Assembly: GCA_963821495.1 (NCBI GenBank)
Contig: CAWGEA010000001.1
Location: forward strand, 496,001-560,000
From: AC-32 sp963821495
Lineage (GTDB): Bacteria; Actinomycetota; Thermoleophilia; Gaiellales; Gaiellaceae
DNA: 64,000 bases
Direction of reading: 5' to 3'
The notes under the pieces are model-generated. The model ran no database searches. It worked only from the letters and a program-made list of their open reading frames with translations, and was not told the DNA's origin. This document shows positions 20,738 through 30,266 of this stretch, piece after piece; the first letter of the stretch is position 1, and the number at the start of each line of letters is the position of its first letter. Position numbers and translations under genes: made by a program.

Positions 20738-23258
20738 GGCGGCCCTCGTCATTCTGGCGCTGGCCGCGGCGGCACTCGCGGTCGGTTTCGGCGTCGGCGA
20801 CACGAAGGTGCGCTCGCTCGTCTCCGAGGCCTCGTCGTGGCGCGGGCTCGTAGGCGGAGGCCACCCGGCCGTGACCGTCGGTCAGCGCGTGCTCGTCGTC
20901 CTGCGCTCTCCGTCGATGGCGCAGCGCGTGACGATGAACGGCGGCGTCGCGACCCAGCGGAAGGAGCGTGCGTGGACGCGGGCGGCGCTGGCCGCCCAGC
21001 GTCAGCTGCTCTCGGAGCTGAGCACGCGTGGGATCCGACCGCAGATCCAGTTCAGCTACTCGCGCGTCCTGAACGGGTTCTCCGCTCCGCTCGACGCGCG
21101 CGCGATCGCCGTGCTCGAACGGCGTCCGGAGGTAGCCGGCGTCTACCCGGTGCGCGTCGCGTACCCGGCGTCGGTGTCGTCCGAGCTGTTGGGGGTGAAG
21201 GGCGTCGCGCGCGGGGCGAGCAGCCTCCCGTCGTTGCGGCTGCCCGGGTACGACGGCCGCGGCGTGACGATCGCGCTGCTCGACACCGGCGTCGACCGCG
21301 CCCAGCCGTACCTGCGCGGGCGCATCCTGCCGGGGATCGACGTCGTCGGCGGCGACCCCGAGACGAAGGCCGCCGCGGACCCGGGCGGCTCCGGGCGGCT
21401 CGAACGGCACGGAACCGAGATGGCGGGAATCCTCGTCGGCGCGGGCGGCCCGGGCGGGGTGGCGGGGATCGCGCCGGGCGCGTCGGTGCTGCCGATCCGC
21501 GTCACAGGATGGCAGCGGGACCTGACCGGCGGGTGGGCCGTCTACGCGCGCACCGACCAGCTGATCGCCGGCCTCGAACGCGCGGTCGACCCGAACCTCG
21601 ACGGCGACGCCCACGACGCCGCGCGCATCGCGCTGGTCGGAGCGGCCGTCTCCTACGGCGCGTTCGCCGACTCGCCGGAGGCGCGCGCGATCCAGGGATC
21701 GCTGCAGCTCGACACGCTCGTCGTCGCACCGGTCGGGAACGACGGCCCGGCCGGCCCCGGCTACGGCAGCGTCTCCAGTCCGGGCGGCGCGCCGGCGGCA
21801 CTCACCGCGGGCGCGGCCGACCTGCGCGCGGACGCCGAGGAAGTGCCCGTGGCAGTGCGAGCCGGCCTCAACCTCGTCCTCGACCGCCGCCTGCCGCTCG
21901 CGGGCGCGGTCGTCTCGACGCGGCCGCAGGAGCTCGAGCTCGCGCCGCCGCGGCACGGCACCGGTCCGACCATCGACCGCTTCTTCGACGGACGCGGGCG
22001 CAGCCTTGTCGCGGGTCGCGCGGCGCTCATCCACGGCGGCGCCGACCCGCAACTCGCGATCGAGGACGCCGCGCGCGCGGGCGCGACCGCCGTCGTCGTC
22101 TACGGGACGCAGCTGCCGGCCGGCGGCATCGGCGTCGACGAGGCCGTCGACGTCCCGGTGGTGAGCGTGCCCCTGCGCGTGGCGCAGGTCGCACTCGGCG
22201 CGATCGCGCAGGGCCGGCACCCGACGATCTCGATCGGCGTCCCCTCGGTCGTCCGCAACGGCAACGATGGCGCGATCGCGCCGTTCTCCTCGCGCGGCCT
22301 CGCCTTCGACGGCCGCGTCAAGCCGGACGTCTCCGCCCCGGGCGTGGCGCTCACGACCTCCGAGCCCGGCGCCAACGAGGACGGCACGCCGCGTTTCGGC
22401 ACCGTCAACGGCTCCAGCCCTGCCGCCGCCGTCGTGGCCGGCGCCGCCGCGGTGCTCGCCGAGGCGCGGCCCGCCTTGCGGGCGATCGACCTCAAGAGCC
22501 TGCTCGCCGGCACGGCGCGCGCGATCCACCACACGAGCGTCACCACCCAGGGCGCGGGCCTCGTCGACCTCGGCGCGGCAGCGGCCGGCGAGATCGGCGC
22601 CGACCCCGTCACGCTCGCCTTCGGGCGCGCGCAGGGCGACGGCTGGCACGCGCAGCAGGACGTCACGGTCCGGAACGTCTCGACACGACGGCTGCTCGTT
22701 CGCGTTCGCAGCGACGGCAGCGGCGGCCTCGTGATCGCTCCCGAGCCGCGCTGGCTACGGTTGAAGCCGGGCGGCCACGCGACGGTGACGCTGCGAGCGC
22801 GGCTGAACGGCGCGCCTCCGCCCGGCGGCTCGGCCGAAGGCTCGGTCCTGCTGGTGGCGCGCGGCGCAGGCCCGCTCAAGGTCCCGTGGGAGATCACCTA
22901 CGGCCGCCCGCAGCAGAGCCTGATCTCGGCCGTCGCCCTCTCGGCGGGCACCTTCAAGCCCTCCGACACGACTCCGACGGTGCTCTCCCTGCAGGCCGGC
23001 CTCGTGCTCGCGGGCCCGGCCGGCGCGCAGGTACATCCGGTCTCGAGGCTCGACGTCGAGCTTTGGCGCGCCAATCACCGGCTCGGCCTGCTCGCCCGCC
23101 TGCGCGACCTGCTGCCGGGCCGCGTTGCGATCGGCCTGACCGGACGGGCCCCGACCGGGAGGGTGCTCGAGCCCGGCCGCTACCGCGTGCGCCTGGTCGC
23201 GTTCCCCACGAGCGAGGGCCCGCCGACGAGCCGGACGATCGTATTCCGCATCAGGTAG
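20715..23258 (+). CDS. Subtilisin-like serine protease with PA domain
   Basis: 847 residues. An N-terminal hydrophobic segment (about 8-28) acts as signal or anchor, followed by a long pro-region. The S8 catalytic residues are Asp190 in LLDTGVD, His232 in RHGTEMAG, Asn342 in VGNDG and Ser568 in NGSSPAAAV. The usual GTSMA nucleophile motif reads GSSPA, a known variant class. A PA-type insert lies between Asn342 and Ser568 (GATAVVVYGTQLPAGGIGV). The C-terminal 200 residues look like an Ig/fibronectin-like beta region. Probably an extracellular or cell-wall protease; substrate unknown. Confidence 0.88.
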   Translation: MPTRRLSEAALVILALAAAALAVGFGVGDTKVRSLVSEASSWRGLVGGGHPAVTVGQRVLVVLRSPSMAQRVTMNGGVATQRKERAWTRAALAAQRQLLSELSTRGIRPQIQFSYSRVLNGFSAPLDARAIAVLERRPEVAGVYPVRVAYPASVSSELLGVKGVARGASSLPSLRLPGYDGRGVTIALLDTGVDRAQPYLRGRILPGIDVVGGDPETKAAADPGGSGRLERHGTEMAGILVGAGGPGGVAGIAPGASVLPIRVTGWQRDLTGGWAVYARTDQLIAGLERAVDPNLDGDAHDAARIALVGAAVSYGAFADSPEARAIQGSLQLDTLVVAPVGNDGPAGPGYGSVSSPGGAPAALTAGAADLRADAEEVPVAVRAGLNLVLDRRLPLAGAVVSTRPQELELAPPRHGTGPTIDRFFDGRGRSLVAGRAALIHGGADPQLAIEDAARAGATAVVVYGTQLPAGGIGVDEAVDVPVVSVPLRVAQVALGAIAQGRHPTISIGVPSVVRNGNDGAIAPFSSRGLAFDGRVKPDVSAPGVALTTSEPGANEDGTPRFGTVNGSSPAAAVVAGAAAVLAEARPALRAIDLKSLLAGTARAIHHTSVTTQGAGLVDLGAAAAGEIGADPVTLAFGRAQGDGWHAQQDVTVRNVSTRRLLVRVRSDGSGGLVIAPEPRWLRLKPGGHATVTLRARLNGAPPPGGSAEGSVLLVARGAGPLKVPWEITYGRPQQSLISAVALSAGTFKPSDTTPTVLSLQAGLVLAGPAGAQVHPVSRLDVELWRANHRLGLLARLRDLLPGRVAIGLTGRAPTGRVLEPGRYRVRLVAFPTSEGPPTSRTIVFRIR

Positions 23259-23263
23259 AGACC

Positions 23264-23269
23264 TATACT
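23264..23269 (+). promoter_or_regulatory. -10 box (TATACT) for glutamate dehydrogenase
   Basis: TATACT is a near-consensus -10, 27 nt before the gdh start, giving a short leader that contains the AAGGAG ribosome binding site at 23286-23291. No convincing -35 is visible. Confidence 0.5.
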
Positions 23270-23296
23270 CAGCGCGTTTCCGTCCAAGGAGCCCCC

Positions 23297-24571
23297 GTGA
23301 CCACCGTCGAAGCCCCCGAGTCCCACCTTCGCGAGAACCCCTTCGAGATCGCCCGCGAGCAGCTGCGCCGCGTGGCCGAGATCTTCGAGATCGACCAGCG
23401 CCTCGTCAACGTCCTCCAGGAGTGCAAGAAGGCGGTCGTCGTCTCCATCCCGGTGACGATGGACGACGGCACGATCCAGGCCTTCGAGGGCTACCGCGTG
23501 ACCCACAACATCGCGCGCGGCCCCTCGAAGGGCGGCATCCGCTACCACCCCGACGTCACCCTCGACGAGGTCAAGGCGCTCTCCATGTGGATGACGTGGA
23601 AGTGCGCCCTGATGAACATCCCCTTCGGCGGGGCGAAGGGCGGGGTCGTCTGCGACCCGAAGAAGCTCACGCGCGGCGAGCTGGAGCGCATGACCCGCCG
23701 CTTCACCTCGGAGATCATCAACGAGATCGGGCCCGAGAAAGACATCCCGGCCCCCGACGTCGGCACCGACGGGACGGTGATGGCGTGGATCTTCGACACC
23801 TACTCGATGAACAAGGGCCACTCGGTGCTCGGCGTCGTCACCGGCAAGCCGCTCAACGTCGGCGGCTCGCTCGGCCGGATGGAGGCCACCGCGCGCGGCA
23901 GCCTCTACACGATCCAGGAGGCGGTGCGGAAGAAGGAGCTGCAGCTCTCGAGCCTCAAGGTCGCCGTGCAGGGCTTCGGCAACGTCGGCAGCTTCCTCTC
24001 GAAGTTCCTGGCCGAGGAGGGCGCGACCGTGATCGCGGTCTCCGACTCGAGCACGGGGCTGCACAACCCGAAGGGCATCGACGTCGCCGCGGCGCTCGCG
24101 CACAAGCAGGAGACGGGCACGCTGGCCGGTCTGAAGGGTGCCGAGGAGATCACGAACGACGAGCTGCTGCTGCTCGACTGCGACGTGCTCGCACCGTGCG
24201 CGCTCGAGCAGGTCATCACCTCCGACAACGCCGACCAGGTGAAGGCGCAGATGATCTGCGAAGGGGCGAACGGGCCGGTCACCCCGGCCGCGGACGAGGT
24301 CCTCGACGACAAGGGGATTCTCGTCCTGCCCGACATCCTCGCCAACGCGGGCGGCGTCGTCGTCTCGTACTTCGAATGGGTACAGGGCCTCCAGGAGTAC
24401 TTCTGGAAGGAGCCCGAGGTGAACTCGAAGCTGCGCGACATCGTCACGCGCGCCTTCAACGAGACCTGGCACCTCTACGAGGAGCGGCAGACGAGCATGC
24501 GCCACGCGGCCTACGGCGTCGCGGTCGGGCGCGTCGCCGAAGCCACGGTCACGCGTGGCCTCTACCCCTGA
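23297..24571 (+). CDS. Glutamate dehydrogenase, NAD(P)-dependent
   Basis: 424 residues, the hexameric class I GDH family. It converts glutamate to 2-oxoglutarate and ammonia. Conserved elements: KGGIRYHPDV, the active-site GGAKGGVVCDP with catalytic Lys, PAPDVGTDGTVMAW, the nucleotide-binding AVQGFGNVGSFL, and CEGANGPVTPAADEVL. GTG start chosen for the AAGGAG site 5 nt upstream. Cofactor choice cannot be read safely. The next gene, glutaredoxin-like, overlaps its end by 17 bp. Confidence 0.96.
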   Translation: MTTVEAPESHLRENPFEIAREQLRRVAEIFEIDQRLVNVLQECKKAVVVSIPVTMDDGTIQAFEGYRVTHNIARGPSKGGIRYHPDVTLDEVKALSMWMTWKCALMNIPFGGAKGGVVCDPKKLTRGELERMTRRFTSEIINEIGPEKDIPAPDVGTDGTVMAWIFDTYSMNKGHSVLGVVTGKPLNVGGSLGRMEATARGSLYTIQEAVRKKELQLSSLKVAVQGFGNVGSFLSKFLAEEGATVIAVSDSSTGLHNPKGIDVAAALAHKQETGTLAGLKGAEEITNDELLLLDCDVLAPCALEQVITSDNADQVKAQMICEGANGPVTPAADEVLDDKGILVLPDILANAGGVVVSYFEWVQGLQEYFWKEPEVNSKLRDIVTRAFNETWHLYEERQTSMRHAAYGVAVGRVAEATVTRGLYP

Positions 24572-24821
24572 GCCCCGGGTAGTCGTCTACCACGCCGAGG
24601 GCTGCCACCTCTGCGAGCGGGCGCTCGCACAGGTGCGCGCGCTCCGGGAGGAGCTGGGATTCGAGCTCTCGGAGGTCGCGATCGACGACGACCCGGAGCT
24701 CGAGTCGCGCTACCGCGAGCTGCTCCCGGTCGTCGAGATCGACGGCGAGCGCGTCTTCACCTACTACGTCCACGAGGACGCCTTTCGCCGGCGTGTGGCG
24801 GCGGCACAAAGTCCCCGCTGA
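24555..24821 (+). CDS. Glutaredoxin-like (DUF836) protein
   Basis: 88 residues, thioredoxin fold. The active site CHLC in YHAEGCHLCERAL lies near residue 18, and the cis-proline region is ELLPVVEIDGERVF. This matches the glutaredoxin-like DUF836 family. It overlaps the 3' end of gdh and lies 60 bp upstream of rex, placing a thiol-redox protein next to an NADH sensor. Intact. Confidence 0.85.
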   Translation: MASTPEPRVVVYHAEGCHLCERALAQVRALREELGFELSEVAIDDDPELESRYRELLPVVEIDGERVFTYYVHEDAFRRRVAAAQSPR

Positions 24822-24881
24822 GCGACGAGCTTGTGACGGTCTGACGCGCCGAACTGCGCGGGTCCGGCACAATGATCGTGC

Positions 24882-25532
24882 GTGTTGCAAACGACCGTTC
24901 ACAACGCCACCGGGTCGGAGAGGCTGACGGTCGGGGTCGCCGCCCGGCTGAGCCGCTACCTGCAGGTCCTGACCCAGGCGAAGAAGATGGGGAAAGACCG
25001 GATCTCCTCGCAGGAGATCTCGGACTACACCAACATCAACGCGACGCAGATCCGCCGCGACCTTTCGGCGTTCGGCAAGTTCGGCAAGCGCGGGGTCGGC
25101 TACAACATCGACTCGCTGCTCGGCGAGATCCGCAAGATCCTGCGGACCCAGGGGCAGCACAACATCGCCCTGGTTGGCGCGGGCCGGCTCGGCCACGCGA
25201 TCGCGAGCTCGCCGATCTTCGCCGAGCACGGGATCAACATCGCCGCCGTCTTCGACAACGACCCCGACAAGGTCGGACGCACGATCGGGACGATGGTGAT
25301 CGAGGACTCGCGCGGCCTCGCCGGCGCGGTGCGCGAGAAGAACATCATCGTCGGCGTGGTCGCGGTTCCGGCCGACCGGGCCCAGCAGGTCGCGCAGGAG
25401 CTGATCGACGCGGGCGTGCGGATCATCTTCAACTACTCCGAGGCGCTGCTCGACGTCCCGCACGACGTGACGGTGCACACGTCGAACCCCGCGGTCGACC
25501 TGCTGCACGCGCTCTACTTCCACCTGACCTAA
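24882..25532 (+). CDS. rex: Redox-sensing transcriptional repressor Rex
   Basis: 216 residues. The N-terminal winged helix contains SSQEISDYTNINATQIRRDL, then FGKFGKRGVGYN. The C-terminal Rossmann domain has LVGAGRLGHAIA and the NADH-sensing FNYSEALL/VHTSNPAVDLLHAL end. Rex represses respiratory and fermentative genes when NADH/NAD+ is low. The GTG at 24882 has a CACAAT box 8 nt upstream and no ribosome binding site, suggesting a leaderless or nearly leaderless mRNA. A possible Rex operator overlaps the start codon. Confidence 0.96.
   Translation: MLQTTVHNATGSERLTVGVAARLSRYLQVLTQAKKMGKDRISSQEISDYTNINATQIRRDLSAFGKFGKRGVGYNIDSLLGEIRKILRTQGQHNIALVGAGRLGHAIASSPIFAEHGINIAAVFDNDPDKVGRTIGTMVIEDSRGLAGAVREKNIIVGVVAVPADRAQQVAQELIDAGVRIIFNYSEALLDVPHDVTVHTSNPAVDLLHALYFHLT
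24884..24905 (+). promoter_or_regulatory. Possible Rex operator at the rex start
   Basis: An imperfect inverted repeat with arms GTTGCAAAC and GTTCACAAC (7 of 9 pair) and a 4-bp centre overlaps the first codons of rex. One arm matches the Rex half-site TTGTGAA exactly on the opposite strand. The half-sites are 2 bp further apart than the TTGTGAA-N4-TTCACAA consensus, so this is tentative. Confidence 0.3.
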
Positions 25533-25541
25533 CCCCGCCCG

Positions 25542-26783
25542 GTGCGGATCGTCCTCTGGCACGGGTACCTGCTCGCCGGAACGGGCTCGAACGTGTACAC
25601 GCGTTCGCTCGCCCGCGAGTGGAGCCGCGCCGGACACGAGGTCACCGTCCTCTCGCAGGAGCCGCGGCCGACCGAGTACGACCTCGGCGGCGCGAGGCAC
25701 GTGCGGCCGGAGATCGGCGGCGTGCTGCCGGTCTTCGTGCTCGACCGCTACGAGGGGCACGAGGCGCGCCTGCTGCAGGAGCTGACGCGCGAGCAACGCG
25801 AGCGCTACGTCGAGCTGAACGCGGCCGCGGTGCGCGCGCAGCTCCCCGCCGACCTCGTCTTCGCGAACCACGTGCTGCTCGGCGGCCCGGTCGGCGCGGC
25901 GTCCGGCGCGCGCTACGCGGTCAAGGCGCACGGCTCCGAGCTCGAGTACTCGATGCGTGGGAACGCGGAGCTCGCGGCCTGGGGGAGGGAGTCGCTCGCC
26001 GGGGCAGCGGCCGTCTTCGTCGGCTCGCAGCACATCCGCGCGGTGCTCGAGGAGGTCGTCGGCCACGTCGAGCGCGTGCAGGAGGTGCCGCCCGGAGTGG
26101 ACGTCGACGAGTTCCGCCCGCGGCCGCGCGACGAGGCGCTCGCGGCCCTGCTCGACGAGGCGCGGCGCGACCCGCCGAACCCCGGCAACGCGAACGAACG
26201 TCTCCCGGACGAGGGCAACGCCGAACGGCTCGAGGCGTTCCTCGCCGGCGACGAGCCGACCGTCGTCTACTTCGGCAAGCTCCTCTACAACAAGGGCGTC
26301 CACCTGCTGCTCGAGGCATTGCGCGACCTCGACGCGCGCGCGGTGATCGTCGGCTTCGGCGACTACCGCGAGGAGCTGGAGGGGCTCGCGCCGCCACGAA
26401 CCCTCTTCACCGGCCCGCTCGAGCACCGTCACCTCGTCCACCTGCTCCCGCTCGCCGACGCGACCGTCGTGCCGTCGATCTTCCCGGAGGCCTTCGGGAT
26501 GGTCGCCGCCGAGGCCGCCGCCGCCGGCTCGCCGCCGCTCGTCGCGCGCCACTCCGGCCTGCGGGAGATCGCCGAGGGGCTCGAGGCCGAGTACCCGCCG
26601 GAGCAGCAGCACCTCGCGAGCTTCGTCACCGGCGACATCGCCGACCTGACGGCGAAGCTGCGGGAGCTGCTCGCGCTTGCGCGCGAAGAGCATCGGCGCA
26701 TTGCCGCCGCGGCGCGCCGAGCGGTGGAGAAGAACTGGAGCTGGGCGGGCGTCGGGACGAGACTGCTCCAACCCTTCAACTAA
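25542..26783 (+). CDS. Glycosyltransferase, GT4 (GT-B fold)
   Basis: 413 residues. The N-terminal acceptor domain starts RIVLWHGYLLAGTGSNVYT with the glycine-rich loop, and the C-terminal donor domain has VVYFGKLLYNKGVHLLLEAL and the GT4 E-x7-E pattern within PSIFPEAFGMVAAEAAA. It transfers a sugar from a nucleotide donor, probably to a lipid or small thiol precursor. It lies between rex and a YbdK-like ligase with short gaps. The substrate is not identifiable. Confidence 0.88.
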   Translation: MRIVLWHGYLLAGTGSNVYTRSLAREWSRAGHEVTVLSQEPRPTEYDLGGARHVRPEIGGVLPVFVLDRYEGHEARLLQELTREQRERYVELNAAAVRAQLPADLVFANHVLLGGPVGAASGARYAVKAHGSELEYSMRGNAELAAWGRESLAGAAAVFVGSQHIRAVLEEVVGHVERVQEVPPGVDVDEFRPRPRDEALAALLDEARRDPPNPGNANERLPDEGNAERLEAFLAGDEPTVVYFGKLLYNKGVHLLLEALRDLDARAVIVGFGDYREELEGLAPPRTLFTGPLEHRHLVHLLPLADATVVPSIFPEAFGMVAAEAAAAGSPPLVARHSGLREIAEGLEAEYPPEQQHLASFVTGDIADLTAKLRELLALAREEHRRIAAAARRAVEKNWSWAGVGTRLLQPFN

Positions 26784-26795
26784 TGTAGTGCGACC

Positions 26796-27953
26796 TTGGG
26801 AGACGCCCAGCGCCTGACCCCCGACGAGCAGATCCGTCTCGCCCGCGAGCAGTACGAGGCAGCGACGGACTTCACGCTCGCGGTCGAGGAGGAGTTCGCC
26901 GTCCTCGACCCGGAGACGCTCAATCTCACCAACCGCTTCGAGGAGCTGCAGGACGCTGCACAGGGGACGGCGCTCGCGGATCACCTCGTCGGCGAGCTGA
27001 TCGCCTCCGAGGTCGAGATCCGCACCGGGCGCTGCGACTCCTTCGACGAGGCGGCCGCCCGGCTCGGCGAGCGCCGCGCGCAGCTGTTCGAGCTGGCGGA
27101 CTCGGTCGGCGTCGGGCTCGCCGCGACGGGCACGCACCCGTGGAGCCCGTGGCAGGAGCAGCGGATCATCGACACGCCGCACTACCGCCGCAACGACGAG
27201 ATCCTGCGCTACGTGGTCTGGCGCAACAACACGTTCGGGCTGCACGTCCACGTCGCGATCAACGGCCCCGACCGCGCGATCGCCGTCTGCAACGGGTTGC
27301 GCAACTTCTTGCCCGAGCTGCTTGCGCTGTCTGCGAGCTCGCCCTTCGTCGAGGCGGTCGACAGCGGCCTGCACTCGGCACGCACCGAGATCTTCACGCG
27401 CATGTTCCCGCGCTGCGGCGTGCCCGACGCGTACGACGGCTGGGACAGCTTCGAGCGCTACGTGCGCTTCCTCTATGAGACGGGCTCGATCGACGAGCAC
27501 ACGCAGCTCTGGTGGAGCGTGCGCCCGCACCTCGCCTTCCCGACCGTGGAGATCCGCATCTGTGACGCTCAGCCCGATCTCGCCGAGGCCCGCAGCCTCG
27601 CCGCGCTCTGCTACGCGCTCGCGGTGCGGATCGCGCGTGCCCATGACGAGGGCGAGTCGCTGCCGTCGCACCCGAACCGGCTGATCGAGGAGAACCTCTG
27701 GCGCGCGACCCGCTACGGCCTCTCGGGCGAGCTGATCGAGCTCTCGACGGGCGAGGTGCGGCCGGCGCGGGCGCACCTCGAGCGGCTGCTCGAGTGGGTG
27801 CAGCCGGTCGCCGAGGAGGTCGGGTGCGCCTCGCACCTGGCGATCCCGATCGCGAACGCGGCCGAGCGTCAGATCGCACGCCACGCCGCGGGCGCGAGCC
27901 TCGAGGAGATCTACGCCGAGCAGGCTCGCGAGCGGGAGCCGGTCGGTGGCTGA
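26796..27953 (+). CDS. Carboxylate-amine ligase, GCS2/YbdK family
   Basis: 385 residues. LAVEEEFAVLDPETLNL, ASEVEIRTGRC, NNTFGLHVHVAI, and RPHLAFPTVEIRICDAQPD are the glutamate-cysteine ligase family 2 (YbdK) motifs, forming an ATP/metal site. Homologues make gamma-glutamyl amides weakly, and the physiological product is often unknown. The start is read as TTG at 26796, since no ATG or GTG fits before the conserved region; a TAATGT box lies 9 nt upstream. It overlaps the next gene by 8 bp. Confidence 0.85.
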   Translation: MGDAQRLTPDEQIRLAREQYEAATDFTLAVEEEFAVLDPETLNLTNRFEELQDAAQGTALADHLVGELIASEVEIRTGRCDSFDEAAARLGERRAQLFELADSVGVGLAATGTHPWSPWQEQRIIDTPHYRRNDEILRYVVWRNNTFGLHVHVAINGPDRAIAVCNGLRNFLPELLALSASSPFVEAVDSGLHSARTEIFTRMFPRCGVPDAYDGWDSFERYVRFLYETGSIDEHTQLWWSVRPHLAFPTVEIRICDAQPDLAEARSLAALCYALAVRIARAHDEGESLPSHPNRLIEENLWRATRYGLSGELIELSTGEVRPARAHLERLLEWVQPVAEEVGCASHLAIPIANAAERQIARHAAGASLEEIYAEQAREREPVGG

Positions 27954-28239
27954 CGACGAGCAACGCCTGATCGAGGAGATCCAGACCGAGCTCGCCAAGC
28001 TCAAGGTCTCGGACCTCCTCCTCCAGACGCTCTACTCGGTCTCCTCGCTCGGCTACCACCGCCTCAGCCCCGAGGGGCGCGACCTCGAGCAAGCCCGCCT
28101 CGCGATCGAGGCGCTGCGGGCGCTCGTACCGGTTCTCGAAGGCGCGGTCCCGGAGGATGCGCTGCGGGACTTTAACCAGGTCCTGGCGAACCTCCAGCTC
28201 GCCTACGCCTCGGCGGCCGCGGAAGCACCGCAGGCTTGA
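27946..28239 (+). CDS. Small helical protein, DUF1844-like
   Basis: 97 residues, predicted all-helical and soluble. The core LLLQTLYSVSSLGYHRL and EQARLAIEALRALVPVLEG resembles DUF1844 proteins, which are small and uncharacterised. GTG start within the end of the YbdK-like gene. The -35 of the next promoter overlaps its stop codon. Confidence 0.6.
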   Translation: MADDEQRLIEEIQTELAKLKVSDLLLQTLYSVSSLGYHRLSPEGRDLEQARLAIEALRALVPVLEGAVPEDALRDFNQVLANLQLAYASAAAEAPQA

Positions 28240-28264
28240 AACCGTCGAGCTGGCGACCTATAAC
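28236..28264 (+). promoter_or_regulatory. Sigma70-type promoter for subtilase gene
   Basis: TTGAAA (28236-28241), a 17-bp spacer and TATAAC (28259-28264) form a near-consensus housekeeping promoter, the clearest in the window. The predicted leader is about 30 nt and includes GAGGGGA before the ATG at 28303. Confidence 0.7.
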
Positions 28265-28302
28265 GATCGCAAGACCCGGGTCGTAACTCGAGAGGGGAAT
28301 TC

Positions 28303-30219
28303 ATGGGCTGGGGAAGGGTTTGCGGCACCCTTGTGGCTGCGCTGCTCGCGGCCGCCGTGTCGGGATCGGCCGGCAGCGCGAGCACCGGGCGGAGCGCGGT
28401 GACGCTGACGCTGAAGGGGGCGAACCGGCAGTACGTACCGGGTCAGGTCGTGGTGCGCTTCCGCGAGAACGCCGACCCGCTGACGCGCACGGCGGCGCTG
28501 TCGGCCGAGTCCGCGACGACCATGAAACGGCTCGTCCTTCCCGGCCTGCGGCTCGTGCACGTGAAGGGGTCGGTCGCGGACGCCGTCGCGGCCTTGCGGC
28601 GCAACCCCGCGGTCGACTACGCGGAGCCGAACTACCTCTACCACGCCGAGGCAATCCCGAACGACCCGCGCTACTCGCAGCTGTGGGGGCTGGCGAAGAT
28701 CAACGCGCCGGCCGCGTGGAACATCACCACCGGCAGCTCGGCGGTGACGGTCGGGATCGTCGACACCGGGATCGCCACCGACCACCTCGACCTCGTGGGG
28801 GACCTCGTCGCGGGCCACGACTTCGTCCAGGGCGACGGCGACCCGCGCGACTTCAACGGCCACGGCACGCACGTCGCCGGGACGATCGGCGCGCGCGGCA
28901 ACAACGCACGCGGGGTCGCCGGCGTGAACTGGCAGGTCGGCCTGATGCCGGTGCGGGTGCTCGACGGCAGTGGCAGCGGCTCGAACGCGAACGTCACGGC
29001 CGGGCTCGCCTACGCGTGCAGCCACGGCGCGAGCATCGTCAACGCGAGCCTCGGAGGCACCAGCTACTCCACCTCGATGCGAGACGCGATCGCGTCCTGC
29101 CCGAACACGCTCTTCGTGGTCGCGGCCGGCAACGACGGCGTCGACAACGACACGATGCCGCACTACCCGTGCAACTACGGCGCCGCGCCGGACAATCTGG
29201 CGAACGTCGTCTGCGTCGCGGCGACGGACACGAGCGACACGCTCGCGAGCTTCTCGAACTATGGCCACAGCGTCGACCTCGCTGCTCCGGGCGTGGGCAT
29301 CTCGAGCACCTGGCCGGCCTACGACACGCTGGCGAGCGAGGGCTTCGAGTCGATCGGCGGCTGGACGACCTCCGTCGCCTCCGGGTTGCCCTTCGGCCAG
29401 TCGCCGACGCACGCGAACGGGCTCTACAGCGCCAGCGACTCGCCGGCCGGCGCGTACCAGCCTGGGACGGACAGCTGGCTCTACCGCACCTCGCCGATGA
29501 CGAGCCTCGCCGGGAGGCTCGGCTGCCGGCTCTTCTACAACCTGCGCCTCGACACCCAGGTGAACCGCGACTTCTTCCAGATCTTCGGGTCGGGCGACGG
29601 CGCGAACTTCGCCGGGAGCCAGTGGTCGGGCTCGACCGGTGGCGCGTTTCTGGGGCTCTCGAGCGACATGTCCGCGTACGACGGCGTGGCCACCTTCTAC
29701 CCAGCGCTGCGCCTGCTCGCGAACAGCGACGGCACGGTCGGCGACGGCGGCTACCTCGACGACCTCTCGCTGCGCTGCCTGCGGGCCTCGAGCGAGGACT
29801 ACAACACGATCAGTGGCACCTCGATGGCGACCCCGCACGTCGCGGGCGTCGCCGCGCTCGTGAAGGCTGCGCACCCGACGTTCACCGTCGCACAGCTGAA
29901 GGCGGCGCTGCTGGGCGGCGTGGACAAGCTCGGGTCGCTGACCGGAAAGGTCTCGACTGGCGGCCGGCTGAACGCCTGCAGGGCGCTCGGCGGCTGCGGC
30001 GCTGTCTTCAAGCCGCCCTGCGTGGTGCCGAACGTGGTCGGCAGGAAGCTGGGCGCGGCCCGCGCGACGATCAACAGCCGCCACTGCAAGGTCGGCCATG
30101 TCCGCTACGTCAAGTCGACGAAGAGGAAGAGTGGCAAGGTCGTCCGTGAGAGCCCGGCTTCCGGCAGGCGCCTCGGCAACAACGCCAAGGTCAGCCTCTG
30201 GTTGGGCCGCGGCCACTAG
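28303..30219 (+). CDS. Secreted subtilase with inserted jelly-roll-like domain and PASTA-like tail
   Basis: 638 residues. Signal peptide about 1-27; inhibitor/pro-domain about 40-115. The S8 triad is Asp154 (IVDTGI), His187 (GHGTHVAG) and Ser507 (SGTSMATPHVAG), with Asn277 (AAGNDG). About 160 residues (roughly 338-500) are inserted between the Asn and Ser motifs; they start GFESIGGWTT, contain LSAYDGVATFYPALRL and end GGYLDDLSL, a pattern like the MAM/jelly-roll domains appended to M6 and S8 proteases. The last 65 residues begin CVVPNVVGRKLGAARATI, a PASTA-type cell-wall-binding module. Strong own promoter and ribosome binding site. Confidence 0.92.
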   Translation: MGWGRVCGTLVAALLAAAVSGSAGSASTGRSAVTLTLKGANRQYVPGQVVVRFRENADPLTRTAALSAESATTMKRLVLPGLRLVHVKGSVADAVAALRRNPAVDYAEPNYLYHAEAIPNDPRYSQLWGLAKINAPAAWNITTGSSAVTVGIVDTGIATDHLDLVGDLVAGHDFVQGDGDPRDFNGHGTHVAGTIGARGNNARGVAGVNWQVGLMPVRVLDGSGSGSNANVTAGLAYACSHGASIVNASLGGTSYSTSMRDAIASCPNTLFVVAAGNDGVDNDTMPHYPCNYGAAPDNLANVVCVAATDTSDTLASFSNYGHSVDLAAPGVGISSTWPAYDTLASEGFESIGGWTTSVASGLPFGQSPTHANGLYSASDSPAGAYQPGTDSWLYRTSPMTSLAGRLGCRLFYNLRLDTQVNRDFFQIFGSGDGANFAGSQWSGSTGGAFLGLSSDMSAYDGVATFYPALRLLANSDGTVGDGGYLDDLSLRCLRASSEDYNTISGTSMATPHVAGVAALVKAAHPTFTVAQLKAALLGGVDKLGSLTGKVSTGGRLNACRALGGCGAVFKPPCVVPNVVGRKLGAARATINSRHCKVGHVRYVKSTKRKSGKVVRESPASGRRLGNNAKVSLWLGRGH

Positions 30220-30266
30220 GACACTCCGCCTGAGCACGGCGCTGCGCGGGTAGGCTCCGCGCCGCG